Assembly (NCBI RefSeq): GCF_015291705.1
Contig: NZ_CP030050.1
Location: 1,922,001 to 1,986,000, forward strand
Source: Bradyrhizobium arachidis
Lineage (GTDB): Bacteria; Pseudomonadota; Alphaproteobacteria; Rhizobiales; Xanthobacteraceae
Reading direction: 5' to 3'
DNA: 64,000 nucleotides
The notes below the pieces were generated by a model. The model searched no databases. It was not told the DNA's origin and was given only the letters and a program-made list of their open reading frames with translations. Positions 46,815-56,924 of the stretch are shown here, piece after piece (the stretch's first letter is position 1; the number at the start of each line of letters is the position of its first letter). The position numbers and the translations under genes are program-made.

Positions 46815-47423
46815 TCAGCATGGAAAATTGCTAGGAGGAAGTTCACCGCTGCTGTCATCTTGCGGAGACACGAAAGCTCGGTCGTGGCTGTCTGGTCGTC
46901 GTATTGAAATTTTCTTGAGCGCCGTTCGCATTTCAAGGTCTCGAACGCTGCGTCCATGCACTCCGCCGGAAAGATCCTTGTACAAGCTAATCAGTTGCTC
47001 GATTGCAGCAACTTTGCGTTCTGTTTTGACATACTCAGGGTGGCGCTTCGCGTAACTTGCCAATTCGTCAAAAGGCAGAAACCACTTTTTGTCGCTATTC
47101 ATGTAGCCGAATTCAATTGGATGGTCTGCGAAGTAAATGTGTCGAAGGACATTTTCAATGATCCCTCGGATGAGCAATTTTGCTGTTTTGCTGTAGCCCA
47201 TCATGATTTGAGGCAAAATCTGCAGCGCATCTGAAGCAATTTCTTCAATAAAAACATTTGAGTGCACCGGAAGTCCTTTCAGCCTAAAGCGCCACAAGAT
47301 GAGACTGTATGTCAATTCATGAATATGCCGGGCATTTAAGAGCATTGTTGCAGAGGGGGAGTGGCTCACGATCTGCTTTTGCTTAAGATAAGCGACAATG
47401 ACGTTGATAGGGCGCTTCGCCAT
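46815..47423 (-). CDS. unknown helical protein, second gene of a pair
   Basis: ATG 47423 directly follows the stop of the upstream gene. The 202 residues are helical with blocks such as LLIRGIIENVLRHIYFADHP, LPFDELASYAKRHPEYV and ISLYKDLSGGVHGRSV. The VHG block after a helix recalls HEPN-like or other helical defence-type proteins, but the classic Rx4-6H motif is not clear. The last 30 residues look less conserved. No membrane segment. Function unknown; the tight coupling suggests a two-component module. Confidence 0.6.
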   Translation of the reverse strand: MAKRPINVIVAYLKQKQIVSHSPSATMLLNARHIHELTYSLILWRFRLKGLPVHSNVFIEEIASDALQILPQIMMGYSKTAKLLIRGIIENVLRHIYFADHPIEFGYMNSDKKWFLPFDELASYAKRHPEYVKTERKVAAIEQLISLYKDLSGGVHGRSVRDLEMRTALKKISIRRPDSHDRAFVSPQDDSSGELPPSNFPC

Positions 47424-47648
47424 CTACAGCTCCAGACATTTAATTATTCTCTCCCATCTGGACAAGAAGCTTGCGCGATCACCTCGCGCGGGAGGCCGGC
47501 TGTTTATGTGTGCGAGCGCTTCTCGCATCGATTGCTCTAGAGCGCGCTGTGCACGTGGATCGCTTTTCTCAACGTACTCAACAATGCGGGCGGCGATGTC
47601 GCTGCGTGCCATCTTTTCGAAGCTATATGACCGCATATCAGGGAGCAC
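47424..47648 (-). CDS. small protein, first gene of a pair
   Basis: The frame starts at GTG 47648 or ATG 47639 and encodes about 71-74 residues (SYSFEKMARSDIAARIVEYV, then SMREALAHINSRPPARGDR). Its stop is immediately followed by the start of the 202-residue gene, with no spacer, so translation is probably coupled. Size and order would fit an antitoxin or adaptor preceding its partner, but no DNA-binding motif is obvious. Confidence 0.5.
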   Translation of the reverse strand: MLPDMRSYSFEKMARSDIAARIVEYVEKSDPRAQRALEQSMREALAHINSRPPARGDRASFLSRWERIIKCLEL

Positions 47649-47755
47649 GCGGGCTGCAAACCGGGCCAGGTCTGAGTTGCGAGGGAAGAAGTGGGAGGAG
47701 TTCCTGCGTCGCGTCGATCGAGGCGATCAGCTTCAGCATTGTGCGCATCTTCCCT

Positions 47756-49393
47756 TCAGCGTACCGAACCGAACGGGCGTTCGAGCATGCGTCTGACGCG
47801 CACCGGCTGAGAACCGATGTGGAAAGCCACCGCTTGCTGGTCCAGCGCGCGCTCCGACTGCGTCGAACGATTGCGCTGGCGCAAATAGTCTAGCCATGTC
47901 GGGCAATGATACCGCTCCGTCCACAGTTCGGGATCCGCTATATCGCGCGCAATCGACCACCCGTAGGCACCGTTACGTCGTCGAAACAGCTGGATCTCCT
48001 GCATGAGATTGTGGAAGCGGTGCGCATTCTCCTGCGCGACCCGATATTCAATCTCCACCACAAGCGGTCCACTGCAGCCGGTCAGCGCTAGCCGCACCTC
48101 TGGGTCGGCGAGGAATTCAGCCTCTTGGCCCCGCTCGCCAATGTGCGGCATGGGGAGCCAAAGCCCAAGGAGTGGGGAGGCGAGCATTAAAGCTGCCGAA
48201 ACCAGGAGCGCTGTATCCACTCCAGCGGCATCAGTTAGTTGGCCCCAACCCCAGCTACCAATCGCTATTCCGCCCGAGCTCACGGCCTGATAGGCCGCGA
48301 GTGACCGTCCCGCCACCCAGCGTGGGGCCGAAAGCTGCACCCCAACGCTAAACAGCACCCAGGACATCATCCACACCGCCCCCGCCAAGATCAGAGCGGC
48401 TGCTGTGAGAACTGGCTCGCGACTCAGCGCCACTGCGGCCATCGCCCCACCCATAGACAGAGTGCACGCGCGAATCGCTGCCTCTCCAGTCATGAGCTTC
48501 CGCAATTTCGTGATATTCAGGGCGCCGATCACGGCGCCCAGACCGAAGGCGCTGAGCATGATGCCATAGGTCTGCGCGCCGCCATGCAGGAGATCGCGCG
48601 CTACCAGGGGCATGAGGGCAATGATCGCCCCGCCGATCACGCCAATGACCATTGAACGCATCAGCACGATCCTGATCGATGGAGAATTGATGATGTAGCG
48701 CACACCCGACACGATGGCACGGTTGAGCTTCTCGGGCGGAAGACGAGCGGGTTCCGAGATGCGCTTCCAAAGGAAAAGCGCGAGCATGAGCGGCAGATAG
48801 AGTAGCGCGTTGAGGGCGAACGCTGCCCTCGCCCCAGCTGATGCAACGATAATGCCACCAATCGCCGGGCCAACGCTTCGCGCGATGTTATAACTGATGC
48901 CGTTCAGTGCGACCGCCGCAGGCAGTGCTTCTGAGGGTACCTGCTCGCTCACCGAGGATTGCCAAGTGGGGCCCATGAGGGCCATGCCGCTGCCGACCGC
49001 AAAGCAGAACGCTAGCAATAGAGTCGGCGTAGTGAAACCCGACCAGTCAAGGACGGTCAGCGCGGTTGCTCCGCATAGCTCAATCGAGAGTGCAATTAGC
49101 CCCACGATACGACGGTCGTGCATGTCGGCAATTGCGCCTGCAGGCATCGCAATCAGCATAATAGGAAGCAGGAGCGCCGTCTGCACCAGCGCCACTCGAT
49201 CCGCCGAAGACGTCATCTGGGTCATCTCCCAGACTGCGCCGACGCCTTGGATCAGAATGCCAAGATTGGTTAGCAAACTCGCAAGCCAGATGCGGCGGAA
49301 AGTTGGATAGCGCAGCGGCGCCGTGATCCCGTCGGTGCCGGACGGCGCGGAGTTGGAGGGGTGCGTCATCTCGACTTCTGGCTTGCCTCCCAT
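47756..49393 (-). CDS. EntS-like MFS exporter with C-terminal soluble domain
   Basis: ATG 49393 (or 49369) gives about 545 residues. Residues 30-430 form 10-12 transmembrane helices of the MFS_3/EntS class, with the loop motif AGAIADMHDRRIVGL after helix 2. After residue 430 a soluble domain of some 115 residues follows (LVVEIEYRVAQENAHRFHNL, WTERYHCPTWLDYLRQRNRS), a known extension of this subfamily. EntS exports the siderophore enterobactin; here the nearby NRPS suggests peptide export, but the gene is on the opposite strand and may be unrelated. Intact. Confidence 0.85.
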   Translation of the reverse strand: MGGKPEVEMTHPSNSAPSGTDGITAPLRYPTFRRIWLASLLTNLGILIQGVGAVWEMTQMTSSADRVALVQTALLLPIMLIAMPAGAIADMHDRRIVGLIALSIELCGATALTVLDWSGFTTPTLLLAFCFAVGSGMALMGPTWQSSVSEQVPSEALPAAVALNGISYNIARSVGPAIGGIIVASAGARAAFALNALLYLPLMLALFLWKRISEPARLPPEKLNRAIVSGVRYIINSPSIRIVLMRSMVIGVIGGAIIALMPLVARDLLHGGAQTYGIMLSAFGLGAVIGALNITKLRKLMTGEAAIRACTLSMGGAMAAVALSREPVLTAAALILAGAVWMMSWVLFSVGVQLSAPRWVAGRSLAAYQAVSSGGIAIGSWGWGQLTDAAGVDTALLVSAALMLASPLLGLWLPMPHIGERGQEAEFLADPEVRLALTGCSGPLVVEIEYRVAQENAHRFHNLMQEIQLFRRRNGAYGWSIARDIADPELWTERYHCPTWLDYLRQRNRSTQSERALDQQAVAFHIGSQPVRVRRMLERPFGSVR

Positions 49394-50367
49394 ACCTTCT
49401 CGTGACCACAATCAGTGATGCCGTGGTGGAGTTAGTCGCCCCCAAAATTGTTGACGTCCCCATCAATGTCATTCGAGCTGCGTATGCTGCTTCAGGGGAC
49501 TCATGAGTCGACCAAGGCTCTGACTGGCCAGCGACTCGCAACTGCCGCGGCCCGCGAGGGTTCGCCTCTCGCCATGATAGACTGAGCGACAAGCGCTCCT
49601 CGCGCCGGTTGAACTTTGACGGCCGAGTGGCGCTATTGCTCGATCGCGGCGCGCCGACCTCCCGTGTCCTGTTTTGGAATTGGACGCCACTCGCGCAGCA
49701 GGTGGGCATGGCGTTACATCTCGGTCGGTTAGGACGAGGCTCGATCGAGCATCAAACGAACCTCTTCAACCGCGGAGTTCCTGTTCTTGTGGGGGGCTCA
49801 AAGGGTGGATGGTTCACGCAACAAAATGCAACGCAATATTCATGAGATAGCTTGCCATTCGCACTTCGATCAGAGAAGACTTCTCTTCAGCTCGTCGACG
49901 GGAGCATAGAGTAGAGGAACGCCGGTGCCGATTTTATGCATTCTACGCGAATAAGCAATGAAAAGGCGCGGGCGCATGAATAAGTGAGGTGAAGTAGCAG
50001 TATAAGTCGCCTGATGAGGCTCGATCGTAGCGCCCGGGCTTTACGCGATCCCTTATGGCCCCTCTTGCGGTCAGGCTTTCATAGAAGACTCGCCACGTGA
50101 TTTGCTCGCGTTCTATCATGACAAGCGCGTAGAGAAAGGATCGACGCCAGAGCTAACGCTTGCCGGACGTCTATTAACAACCTAAACTGAGAATTTGATC
50201 GCCTGTAAACCTGTTTGATTTTATGCTCCGCGCGCATTCAAATGCTCGACCGGAACAGGATCGCCCCGTGTGATAATAATCTCGCCGCTGATGCGGCTCA
50301 CTGATGTATCTCTCGACATTTTCCGGTGCTCCGGTAGCATTAAGCGGCCAGGGATGGAATACACGCC
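49394..50367. other. gap with an Lrp gene relic
   Basis: No intact gene is visible. It contains the Lrp-like fragment at 50037-50125 and probably the promoter of the minus-strand MFS gene. Confidence 0.5.
50037..50125 (-). pseudogene. fragment of an Lrp/AsnC C-terminus
   Basis: About 90 bases (TTTACGCGATCCCTTATGG, TTTCATAGAAGACTCGCCA) resemble 50408-50510 inside the intact Lrp gene, in the same orientation, with many changes. This is a duplicated, decayed copy of the C-terminal part. Confidence 0.6.
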
Positions 50368-50844
50368 TTAGTCGTTAGGCGGAGGCTCGATCGGAACAGC
50401 AAAGCCCGCTTTCACGCGATCCATTATGACCATCGTCTTGAAGCCCTTGATGTCAGAATTTTCATAGAAGAACCGTCGGGTGAACTGCTCATAGTCTTCC
50501 ATCGTACGAGCGGTGATGTAGAGGACGAAGTCAGCATCGCCGGTGACGTAGAATCCATTGACGACTTCATCTGACGTTTTGATGGCCTTCTTGAATCTAT
50601 CGATGATATCTGAACGCTCCCGTTCCAGGTTCACAAGCACAAGCATCTGAATAGGTCGTCCTACCGCCCTTGCGGAGACGATAGAAACGTCGGCCTCAAT
50701 GATACCTTCCGAACGGAGTCTCTTCATTCGGCGTTGACACGCGGTTGGGGAAAGCCCCGCCATTTCGCCGATGACCTCGGAAGTCAGACGGTTGTTCTTC
50801 TGCACGATCTCTAGGATCCGGACGTCTATTCGATCGTAATTCAT
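50368..50844 (-). CDS. Lrp/AsnC-family transcriptional regulator
   Basis: ATG 50844 has GGAGA upstream and gives 158 residues; a start at 50868 is weaker. Residues 3-55 are the helix-turn-helix (RILEIVQKNNRLTSEVIGEM, GLSPTACQRRMKRL), and residues 65-150 form the RAM effector domain (VLVNLERERSDIIDRFKKAI, GDADFVLYI). Such regulators sense amino acids. The gene is divergent from the aldehyde dehydrogenase-aminotransferase operon, which it probably controls in response to the amino compound degraded there. Intact. Confidence 0.92.
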   Translation of the reverse strand: MNYDRIDVRILEIVQKNNRLTSEVIGEMAGLSPTACQRRMKRLRSEGIIEADVSIVSARAVGRPIQMLVLVNLERERSDIIDRFKKAIKTSDEVVNGFYVTGDADFVLYITARTMEDYEQFTRRFFYENSDIKGFKTMVIMDRVKAGFAVPIEPPPND

Positions 50845-50997
50845 AGTTGTCTCCAGCCCCAGCTGCATTCCCTCGCAAACTGCCGGCGCATTGCAGGAAA
50901 TCCTCCGAACGGAAGGAAAATGCGACGCAAATCTGTTTGCGACATCAGTATCCTGATTGCTCCGGCAATTTCAAGAAATGACCGCACGGTTCAGATG

Positions 50998-52509
50998 GCT
51001 CATCAAGCTTTTCGGCACAAAAATCCTCATTTGTCCGGTCTTGCGATCCGACACCTGAAGAATCTCCGTCGCCGCGATTTTGTGGCGGGAAATGCGCTGA
51101 TCGACGGACGATGGATTGTGGGCGAGAAAAGAGGGATTGTTGTCGATCCCGCAACCGGAGAAGAGATCGCGGAGGTTGCCTCTTGCTCTGCCGCAGACAT
51201 GAATCTGGCGATCGTGGCGGCTGAACGGTCGTTTGCTTCTTGGCGCGATTTGCTGCCGGTGCGGCGTGGAGAGGTCCTTAGGTCTTGGGCCTCATTGATG
51301 CGCGACCATTCGGAAGAACTCGCAATCCTGGTGACGAGCGAGCAGGGCAAGCCGCTGGCTGAGGCGCGCCACGAAATTGCGTACGGTGCTGGATTCCTCG
51401 AATGGTTCGCTGCAGAAGGAGAGCGTGCCTACGGTGAGACAATCCCCAGCCACAAGCTCGGTAGTCTACTTCACGTCAGGATGCAGCCAATCGGGGTTGC
51501 GGCGGCCATTACTCCGTGGAATTTTCCTGTCGCGATGATCACTCGAAAGGCGGGGGCTGCTCTTGCGGCCGGTTGTCCGATTATCGTGAAGCCTGCTCCC
51601 GAGACGCCGCTCTCTGCTTTGGCCCTGGCCAGACTGGCCGAAGAGGCCGGGGTTCCGCGCGGCGTACTGCAAGTGCTCGTTGGTAAGTCTGTCGAACTGG
51701 CGACCCCGCTGTTGCGCGATGCAAGAATACGCGCGCTATCGTTCACCGGTTCTACGGAGGTCGGGCGTTTGCTCCTGGAGGGGGCGGCGGACACGGTCAA
51801 GAAGGTGTCGCTCGAGCTGGGCGGGCATGCCCCCTTCATCATCTTCGATGATGTGGATCTCGAAAAGGCTGTTAAGGGGGCGATGGCCGCAAAATTTGCA
51901 ACCTCCGGGCAGGACTGTCTCGCTGCAAACCGAATCTACGTACAAAAGAGCATCTATGGTGCTTTCGTTGAGGCATTTGCTGGGGCGGCCGGTCAATTGA
52001 AGGTCGGTCACGGCCTGAAATCTGCGACCGACATCGGGCCGATGACCAAGTTGTCGGTCGCCGACAAATGTCTGTCCCAAATTGACGATGCGGTGAAAAA
52101 GGGCGCGCGAGTATTCTCTGCCAATCAGGGAGCTGGTTTGGGTCCCAACTTCGTTCCTCCGACGCTGCTGAGTGACGTCACGGAAGACATGCTGGTCGCC
52201 CAGGACGAGACGTTTGGGCCAGTGGCTGCTGTGCTCCCGTTTGAATCTGAAGAAGAAGTCATAGGCCGAGCCAATGCTAACGAGATGGGGCTGGCCGGGT
52301 ACGTCTACACAGACAGCTTACGCCGGGCGCTCCGACTTTCTGAGCGAATCGAATGCGGGATGCTGGGTATCAATACGGCATCATTCACTGGGCCGCCGAT
52401 TCCGTTCGGCGGGTGGAAGCAGTCCGGTCTCGGTCGTGAGGGTTCGAGACACGGCTTAGCCGAATACATGGAATTCAAGTACGTCTGCTTCGGCGATCTA
52501 GCGAATTAG
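50998..52509 (+). CDS. NAD(P)-dependent aldehyde dehydrogenase, succinate-semialdehyde type
   Basis: ATG 50998 gives 503 residues; ATG 50920 would add 26 residues and has a close GGAAGG. Family marks from the 50998 start: ITPWNFPVAMITRK for cofactor binding, Glu273 in LELGGHAP and catalytic Cys307 in SGQDCLAANR. The sequence resembles GabD-like semialdehyde dehydrogenases that oxidise the product of an omega-aminotransferase to a dicarboxylic acid. The aminotransferase gene begins 10 bases after its stop, so the two are one operon. Exact substrate is not fixed by the sequence. Confidence 0.9.
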   Translation, partial: AHQAFRHKNPHLSGLAIRHLKNLRRRDFVAGNALIDGRWIVGEKRGIVVDPATGEEIAEVASCSAADMNLAIVAAERSFASWRDLLPVRRGEVLRSWASLMRDHSEELAILVTSEQGKPLAEARHEIAYGAGFLEWFAAEGERAYGETIPSHKLGSLLHVRMQPIGVAAAITPWNFPVAMITRKAGAALAAGCPIIVKPAPETPLSALALARLAEEAGVPRGVLQVLVGKSVELATPLLRDARIRALSFTGSTEVGRLLLEGAADTVKKVSLELGGHAPFIIFDDVDLEKAVKGAMAAKFATSGQDCLAANRIYVQKSIYGAFVEAFAGAAGQLKVGHGLKSATDIGPMTKLSVADKCLSQIDDAVKKGARVFSANQGAGLGPNFVPPTLLSDVTEDMLVAQDETFGPVAAVLPFESEEEVIGRANANEMGLAGYVYTDSLRRALRLSERIECGMLGINTASFTGPPIPFGGWKQSGLGREGSRHGLAEYMEFKYVCFGDLAN

Positions 52510-52519
52510 GAGAACTGGC

Positions 52520-53920
52520 ATGACTGATATCAAGACTGTCGCTGAACGAGATCGCTCCAGTGTTCTGCATCCCTTTACTCAGCTCAAGGATTTCGCGACA
52601 GGTAAAATCGGCGATCCAACCATCGTAACGGACGGCAGGGGTGTCAGTATCAAGGATGCAGAAGGGCGCAGTTATATTGACGGGTTCGCTGGTCTCTATT
52701 GTGTAAACGTCGGCTACGGCCGCACGGAGGTCGCCGAGGCAATTGCGCGCCAAGCATACAAGCTGGCTTACTATCATACTTATGCTGCCCATACGACCGA
52801 AGAGCTGGCAACTCTGTCGGACCGCCTCGTGCGCATGGCACCGGGTGCGCCGAGCAAGGTGTTTTATGGGCTGTCTGGATCCGATGCCAACGAGACACAA
52901 GCGAAGCTCGTCTGGTACTACAATAATTTGCGTGGTCAGCCCAGGAGAAAGAAGATCATCTCGCGCGAGCGGGGTTATCATGGTTGCTCAGTGATTTCCG
53001 GCTCGATGACCGGCATGTCCTTCTACCACGACCACATGGATCTACCCTTTCCAGGCATTCTGCATACCGGGAGCCCGCATCACTACTGGGGAGCTGAGCC
53101 GGGTGAAACGGAGGACTCTTTCTCTCGCCGACGTGCGGCTGAACTTGAGCAGCTGATCCTGCGCGAGGGGCCGGAAACGATCGGCGCCTTTATCGCTGAG
53201 CCCGTGCTGGGTACGGGGGGCATCACGCCGCCGCCGACCGGGTATTGGCGTGAAATCCAGACAGTTCTCAGGCGGTACGATGTGCTTCTGATCGCCGACG
53301 AGGTGATCTGTGGCTTCGGCCGAACGGGCGCAGACTTCGGCAGCATCCTCTATGGGATGGAGCCAGATTTGGTGACTGTCGCCAAAGGTCTGACATCAGG
53401 TTACATGCCGCTCTCGGCCGCCATCGTCGGTCAGCGGGTCTACAACGTCATGGAGGAGGCGGCCGATCGAGTCGGTGCATTCTCTCATGGGTATACTTAT
53501 TCTGGCCACCCAATTGCGGCCGCTGCAGCAAACGCAGTACTCGACATCTTCGAAAAGGAGGAGCTAACCAACCGCGCCAAAACGGTTGGCTCGCACTTCC
53601 AAAAGCGACTGAAGGAACGGTTTGCGCAGCTCGAGATCGTCGGGGAAGTGCGAGGCGTGGGCTTGCTCGGCGCGATCGAGTTTGTTGCAGATCGCCAAAC
53701 CAAACGTCGATTTGATCCGCAGATCAAGGTGGGCGCCCGCATATCGAAGGCGGCCCGTGATAGAGGCCTGATTGCGCGAGCAATGCCGCACGGAGATATT
53801 CTTGGTTTCGCTCCCCCTCTCATTGTATCTGAGCCTGAGATAGATGAGATGATTGATCTCGCGTACCGAGCGACGAAGCAGGTGATGGACGAGCTCGCGA
53901 AAGAATCGCAAACCACTTGA
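52520..53920 (+). CDS. class III (omega) aminotransferase
   Basis: ATG 52520 follows AGGAGAACTGGC, a strong ribosome site. The 466 residues match PLP-dependent omega-amino acid:pyruvate or GABA-type transaminases: GSDANETQAKLVWYYNN, FIAEPVLGTGG, LLIADEVICGFGRTG and the PLP lysine Lys289 in TVAKGLTSGYMPLSA. It would convert a terminal amine to a semialdehyde, the substrate of the preceding dehydrogenase. Intact. Control by the divergent Lrp regulator is likely. Confidence 0.92.
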   Translation: MTDIKTVAERDRSSVLHPFTQLKDFATGKIGDPTIVTDGRGVSIKDAEGRSYIDGFAGLYCVNVGYGRTEVAEAIARQAYKLAYYHTYAAHTTEELATLSDRLVRMAPGAPSKVFYGLSGSDANETQAKLVWYYNNLRGQPRRKKIISRERGYHGCSVISGSMTGMSFYHDHMDLPFPGILHTGSPHHYWGAEPGETEDSFSRRRAAELEQLILREGPETIGAFIAEPVLGTGGITPPPTGYWREIQTVLRRYDVLLIADEVICGFGRTGADFGSILYGMEPDLVTVAKGLTSGYMPLSAAIVGQRVYNVMEEAADRVGAFSHGYTYSGHPIAAAAANAVLDIFEKEELTNRAKTVGSHFQKRLKERFAQLEIVGEVRGVGLLGAIEFVADRQTKRRFDPQIKVGARISKAARDRGLIARAMPHGDILGFAPPLIVSEPEIDEMIDLAYRATKQVMDELAKESQTT

Positions 53921-55313
53921 AACAAGATTCTGGTCTGCTGGTGGTGATCCGAACGCGACCAGGACCAGCGGCTTGACGAAATTGCTGGGTAGACTTCGTT
54001 GACTCATGGTCCGCCGGCAACGTCAAAATGTTGCAGAACCCTGTTCGCGCCGCTCGCGGGAAGTGACCGCGACCACGTTTCAGCGGCAATCCCGTTGCGC
54101 AAGCACAGAACCGAATTAGGCGTGTTCGGCGGGCGCGATTGCGGCCGAGACAAGGCTGTCATCCATCCGATAATGCCATCTGATCGAAAGATGGCCACTA
54201 CGGCGACGTGTCAAGAATTCCGCATGTCGCGGCCAGGTGAAACTCGCAAGTATCGTCTCCGCACCCGAGTGGCGGCGAACCGAGATCCTTCATCGGTCCG
54301 CTGAGGCAGTTGAATAATGCGTGGGCCATCGTCCGTCTCCGCCTGACGTCTACCGTGCATTGGCGCTGCCCGGTCGTGTGACCGCTTATTCTATGGATTC
54401 GGCCGTAGCCACTCCGGAGTGACGCAGGCACTGGCAACGGCAAAGCTGACACTTGCTGCGGGCCGCAGCCTCACTTCGATATATCCGCCATCGCCGCTCA
54501 CCGATTCTGATGAGCGACTAGGAAACCTGTTTTCGGTCCGAAGTTCATCGCTTGGATAATGACAGGCCGATCCCTTGCCTGCAGCGAGACACTCGGGCAA
54601 GAATCATGGCTTCGGTCCGCCGGGATGCGATCCCGATCCTGCTGATCGATCGTGGAGGGGGCACGAAATGCACAGGACGAGTACGACTCCTAAGGGCGTA
54701 AACAACTCATTGCCCCGGTCCATCTTTGACTACCGACGAGAGTCGTCGTTGTTGATGCCCCGCGAAATTGTGCTGGCCGGCACCGCGGGTTCGCTGCTTC
54801 GATAGTGCAAATACGCGACCAGCCGCGGCGAGCATTTGCCGCGGCGTCTCTAGTTCCGAATTGAACTAATTCCACCCCGAGACGAAGCTGGATGTGTGAA
54901 AGCACCGCGTTCTCTGGCTATCGCGCATAATTTCTGCATTGGGCGGTCATGAATTAGCGAAAATCACCTTTCGTCCCGAATAGTATTGACGCAATGATGA
55001 AGTGTCCGCGCGGCAAAGATCGCGGATCAAAGCCACTGGGAGTGAAACAATCAGAGCGGTGACGTGAACCGCAAGCGCGTAGAGCAAGGGAGCTGGGCTA
55101 AATTCTCCGCCCATGAGGTGTCGGCTGGCACCTTCTCCAATCAACGCGATTGTGCACGGTGTGATCTTGACGCTCCTTTTTAATGCCATTCTGAATGATG
55201 CCGCGCCAGATGACCAACAATAAGGCGCGAAAACCGGAATCTGAAGTGCGGTTCAAGCGCCAAGCCGAGGCGCGGTGGACCACCGCAAGCGGACCAGCAA
55301 AAAGGGAGTTTTC
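53921..55313. other. 1.4-kb gap before the ABC importer operon
   Basis: I see no gene, RNA or repeat. Open frames on both strands lack ribosome sites and family resemblance. The importer promoter should lie near its right end. Confidence 0.45.
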
Positions 55314-56918
55314 GTGCCGTTTTCGCGACGTGATCTCATTAGAACGGGCGTGGCCGCCGGAGCGGCCGTATCGATCCCATCCGTCCTACGGGCACAGACA
55401 GCGCCTAGTGCCGCGCGGACTGCCCGGACGGTCATAGGTTCTGGTGACCTCCGCGTTTTTGATCCCATCTATACGGCGGCTACGATCACGAACCACCATG
55501 GAGCGGCGATTTACGACACGCTGTTCTCGCCCGATTCCAAGTTCATGCCGCAGCCCCAGATGGTGGAGAAGTGGCGCGTTTCCGACGACAAAAAGACATA
55601 TACTTTCGAGCTCCGGGATGGTCTCGGTTGGTACGATGGCGCCCCCATCACGGCGGCGGGCTGCGTCGCTTCGATCCGGCGATGGGGTCAGGTCGATTCT
55701 GGCGGCCAATTGAATCTGGAGCGGACCAAAGATATCTCCAGGAAGGACGACAAGACCTTCGCGATTGCGCTCAAGGAGCCGCTGGGACTCCTGATCGACA
55801 TTCTGGCTTCGCCTTTGTCGTCGTGCCCGTACATGATGCGCGAGAAGGACGCGAGACTGCCCCCTACAGAGCAGGTGACCGCGAATATTGGCTCCGGGCC
55901 GTTCAAGTTCAACGAACCTCTTGCCAAGCCCGGCGTGAGCTTCGCCTACGATCGCAATGAGAAATACGTGCCGCGCAAGGAGCCGTCCGATGGACTGGCC
56001 GGCGCGAAGATCGTCAACGTTGATCGTTTCATCTGGGAAAATATCGCGGATGAACAGACTGCTTTTGCGGCCTTGCAGGCGGGAGAGATCGACTTCCTGG
56101 GGGCGCCGCCCGTCGATTTTTACTCGGTGATCGAGGGCGATCCCAGTCTCAACCTCCAAATTCTGGACAAGACGGGCAGTGAGGTATACGCGCGCTTGAA
56201 CTTTCTGCAGAAGCCGTTCGATAATGTAAAGGCGCGCCAAGCGATGCTTCATCTGATCGATCAGGAGGCGTTCGTGCGTGTCATGGCCCCCAACCCAAGA
56301 TGCGGCCGTACCGTCACGGTATTTGGTAGCGACACACTCTATTCCAACGACGAAAATACCGGATGGTACAGCAAGGGCGGCGATCCGGAAAAGGCCAGGC
56401 AGCTGTTCAAGGAGGCCGGATATACCGGCGAGAAGATCGTCATTCTCCAACCTACCAATATAGCATTTCTGAACCATGCCTCGCAGCTCCTGGCAGCCGA
56501 GTTACGGAAGATCGGGGTCAATGCCGAACTTGCGCCGAGCGACTGGGGCGGCGTTGTTACGCGCCGCGCCAACACAGGACCCATCGAGAACGGCGGCTGG
56601 AATATCTTCATCACGAGCGGTAGCGGCTATAGCCAAGGCGACACAGTTGGCAATGTTTTCTTCCCTGCGAACGGCGACAAAGCCTGGGTTGGCTGGCCGA
56701 AGAGCGATGAATTTGAGGCCCTTCGTATTAAATGGGCGGATGTCGATGCGCTCGAAGCGCGCAAGGGGCTGGCCCGCAAGATGCAGAACGTATGGTGGGA
56801 TTTCGTCGGCTCCGTCATGTTGGGTCAGACGTTCTGGCCTATCGCGCGACGGAAGAACCTCACCGGTCTCATTGGCATGCCATCGATCATCCCGATGTGG
56901 AATATGCAGAAGGTTTGA
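55314..56918 (+). CDS. peptide-type ABC transporter substrate-binding protein
   Basis: GTG 55314 follows AAAGGGAG by five bases and gives 534 residues. The start PFSRRDLIRTGVAAGAAVSI, ending RAQ, is a twin-arginine-type signal peptide. The mature protein is an SBP_bac_5 binding protein (VEKWRVSDDKKTYTFELRDG, LNFLQKPFDNVKARQAMLHL) of the dipeptide/oligopeptide/nickel class. It delivers ligand to the permeases encoded directly downstream. Related proteins also bind opines, betaines and other small compounds, so the ligand is open. Confidence 0.93.
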   Translation: MPFSRRDLIRTGVAAGAAVSIPSVLRAQTAPSAARTARTVIGSGDLRVFDPIYTAATITNHHGAAIYDTLFSPDSKFMPQPQMVEKWRVSDDKKTYTFELRDGLGWYDGAPITAAGCVASIRRWGQVDSGGQLNLERTKDISRKDDKTFAIALKEPLGLLIDILASPLSSCPYMMREKDARLPPTEQVTANIGSGPFKFNEPLAKPGVSFAYDRNEKYVPRKEPSDGLAGAKIVNVDRFIWENIADEQTAFAALQAGEIDFLGAPPVDFYSVIEGDPSLNLQILDKTGSEVYARLNFLQKPFDNVKARQAMLHLIDQEAFVRVMAPNPRCGRTVTVFGSDTLYSNDENTGWYSKGGDPEKARQLFKEAGYTGEKIVILQPTNIAFLNHASQLLAAELRKIGVNAELAPSDWGGVVTRRANTGPIENGGWNIFITSGSGYSQGDTVGNVFFPANGDKAWVGWPKSDEFEALRIKWADVDALEARKGLARKMQNVWWDFVGSVMLGQTFWPIARRKNLTGLIGMPSIIPMWNMQKV

Positions 56919-56924
56919 CAAACA

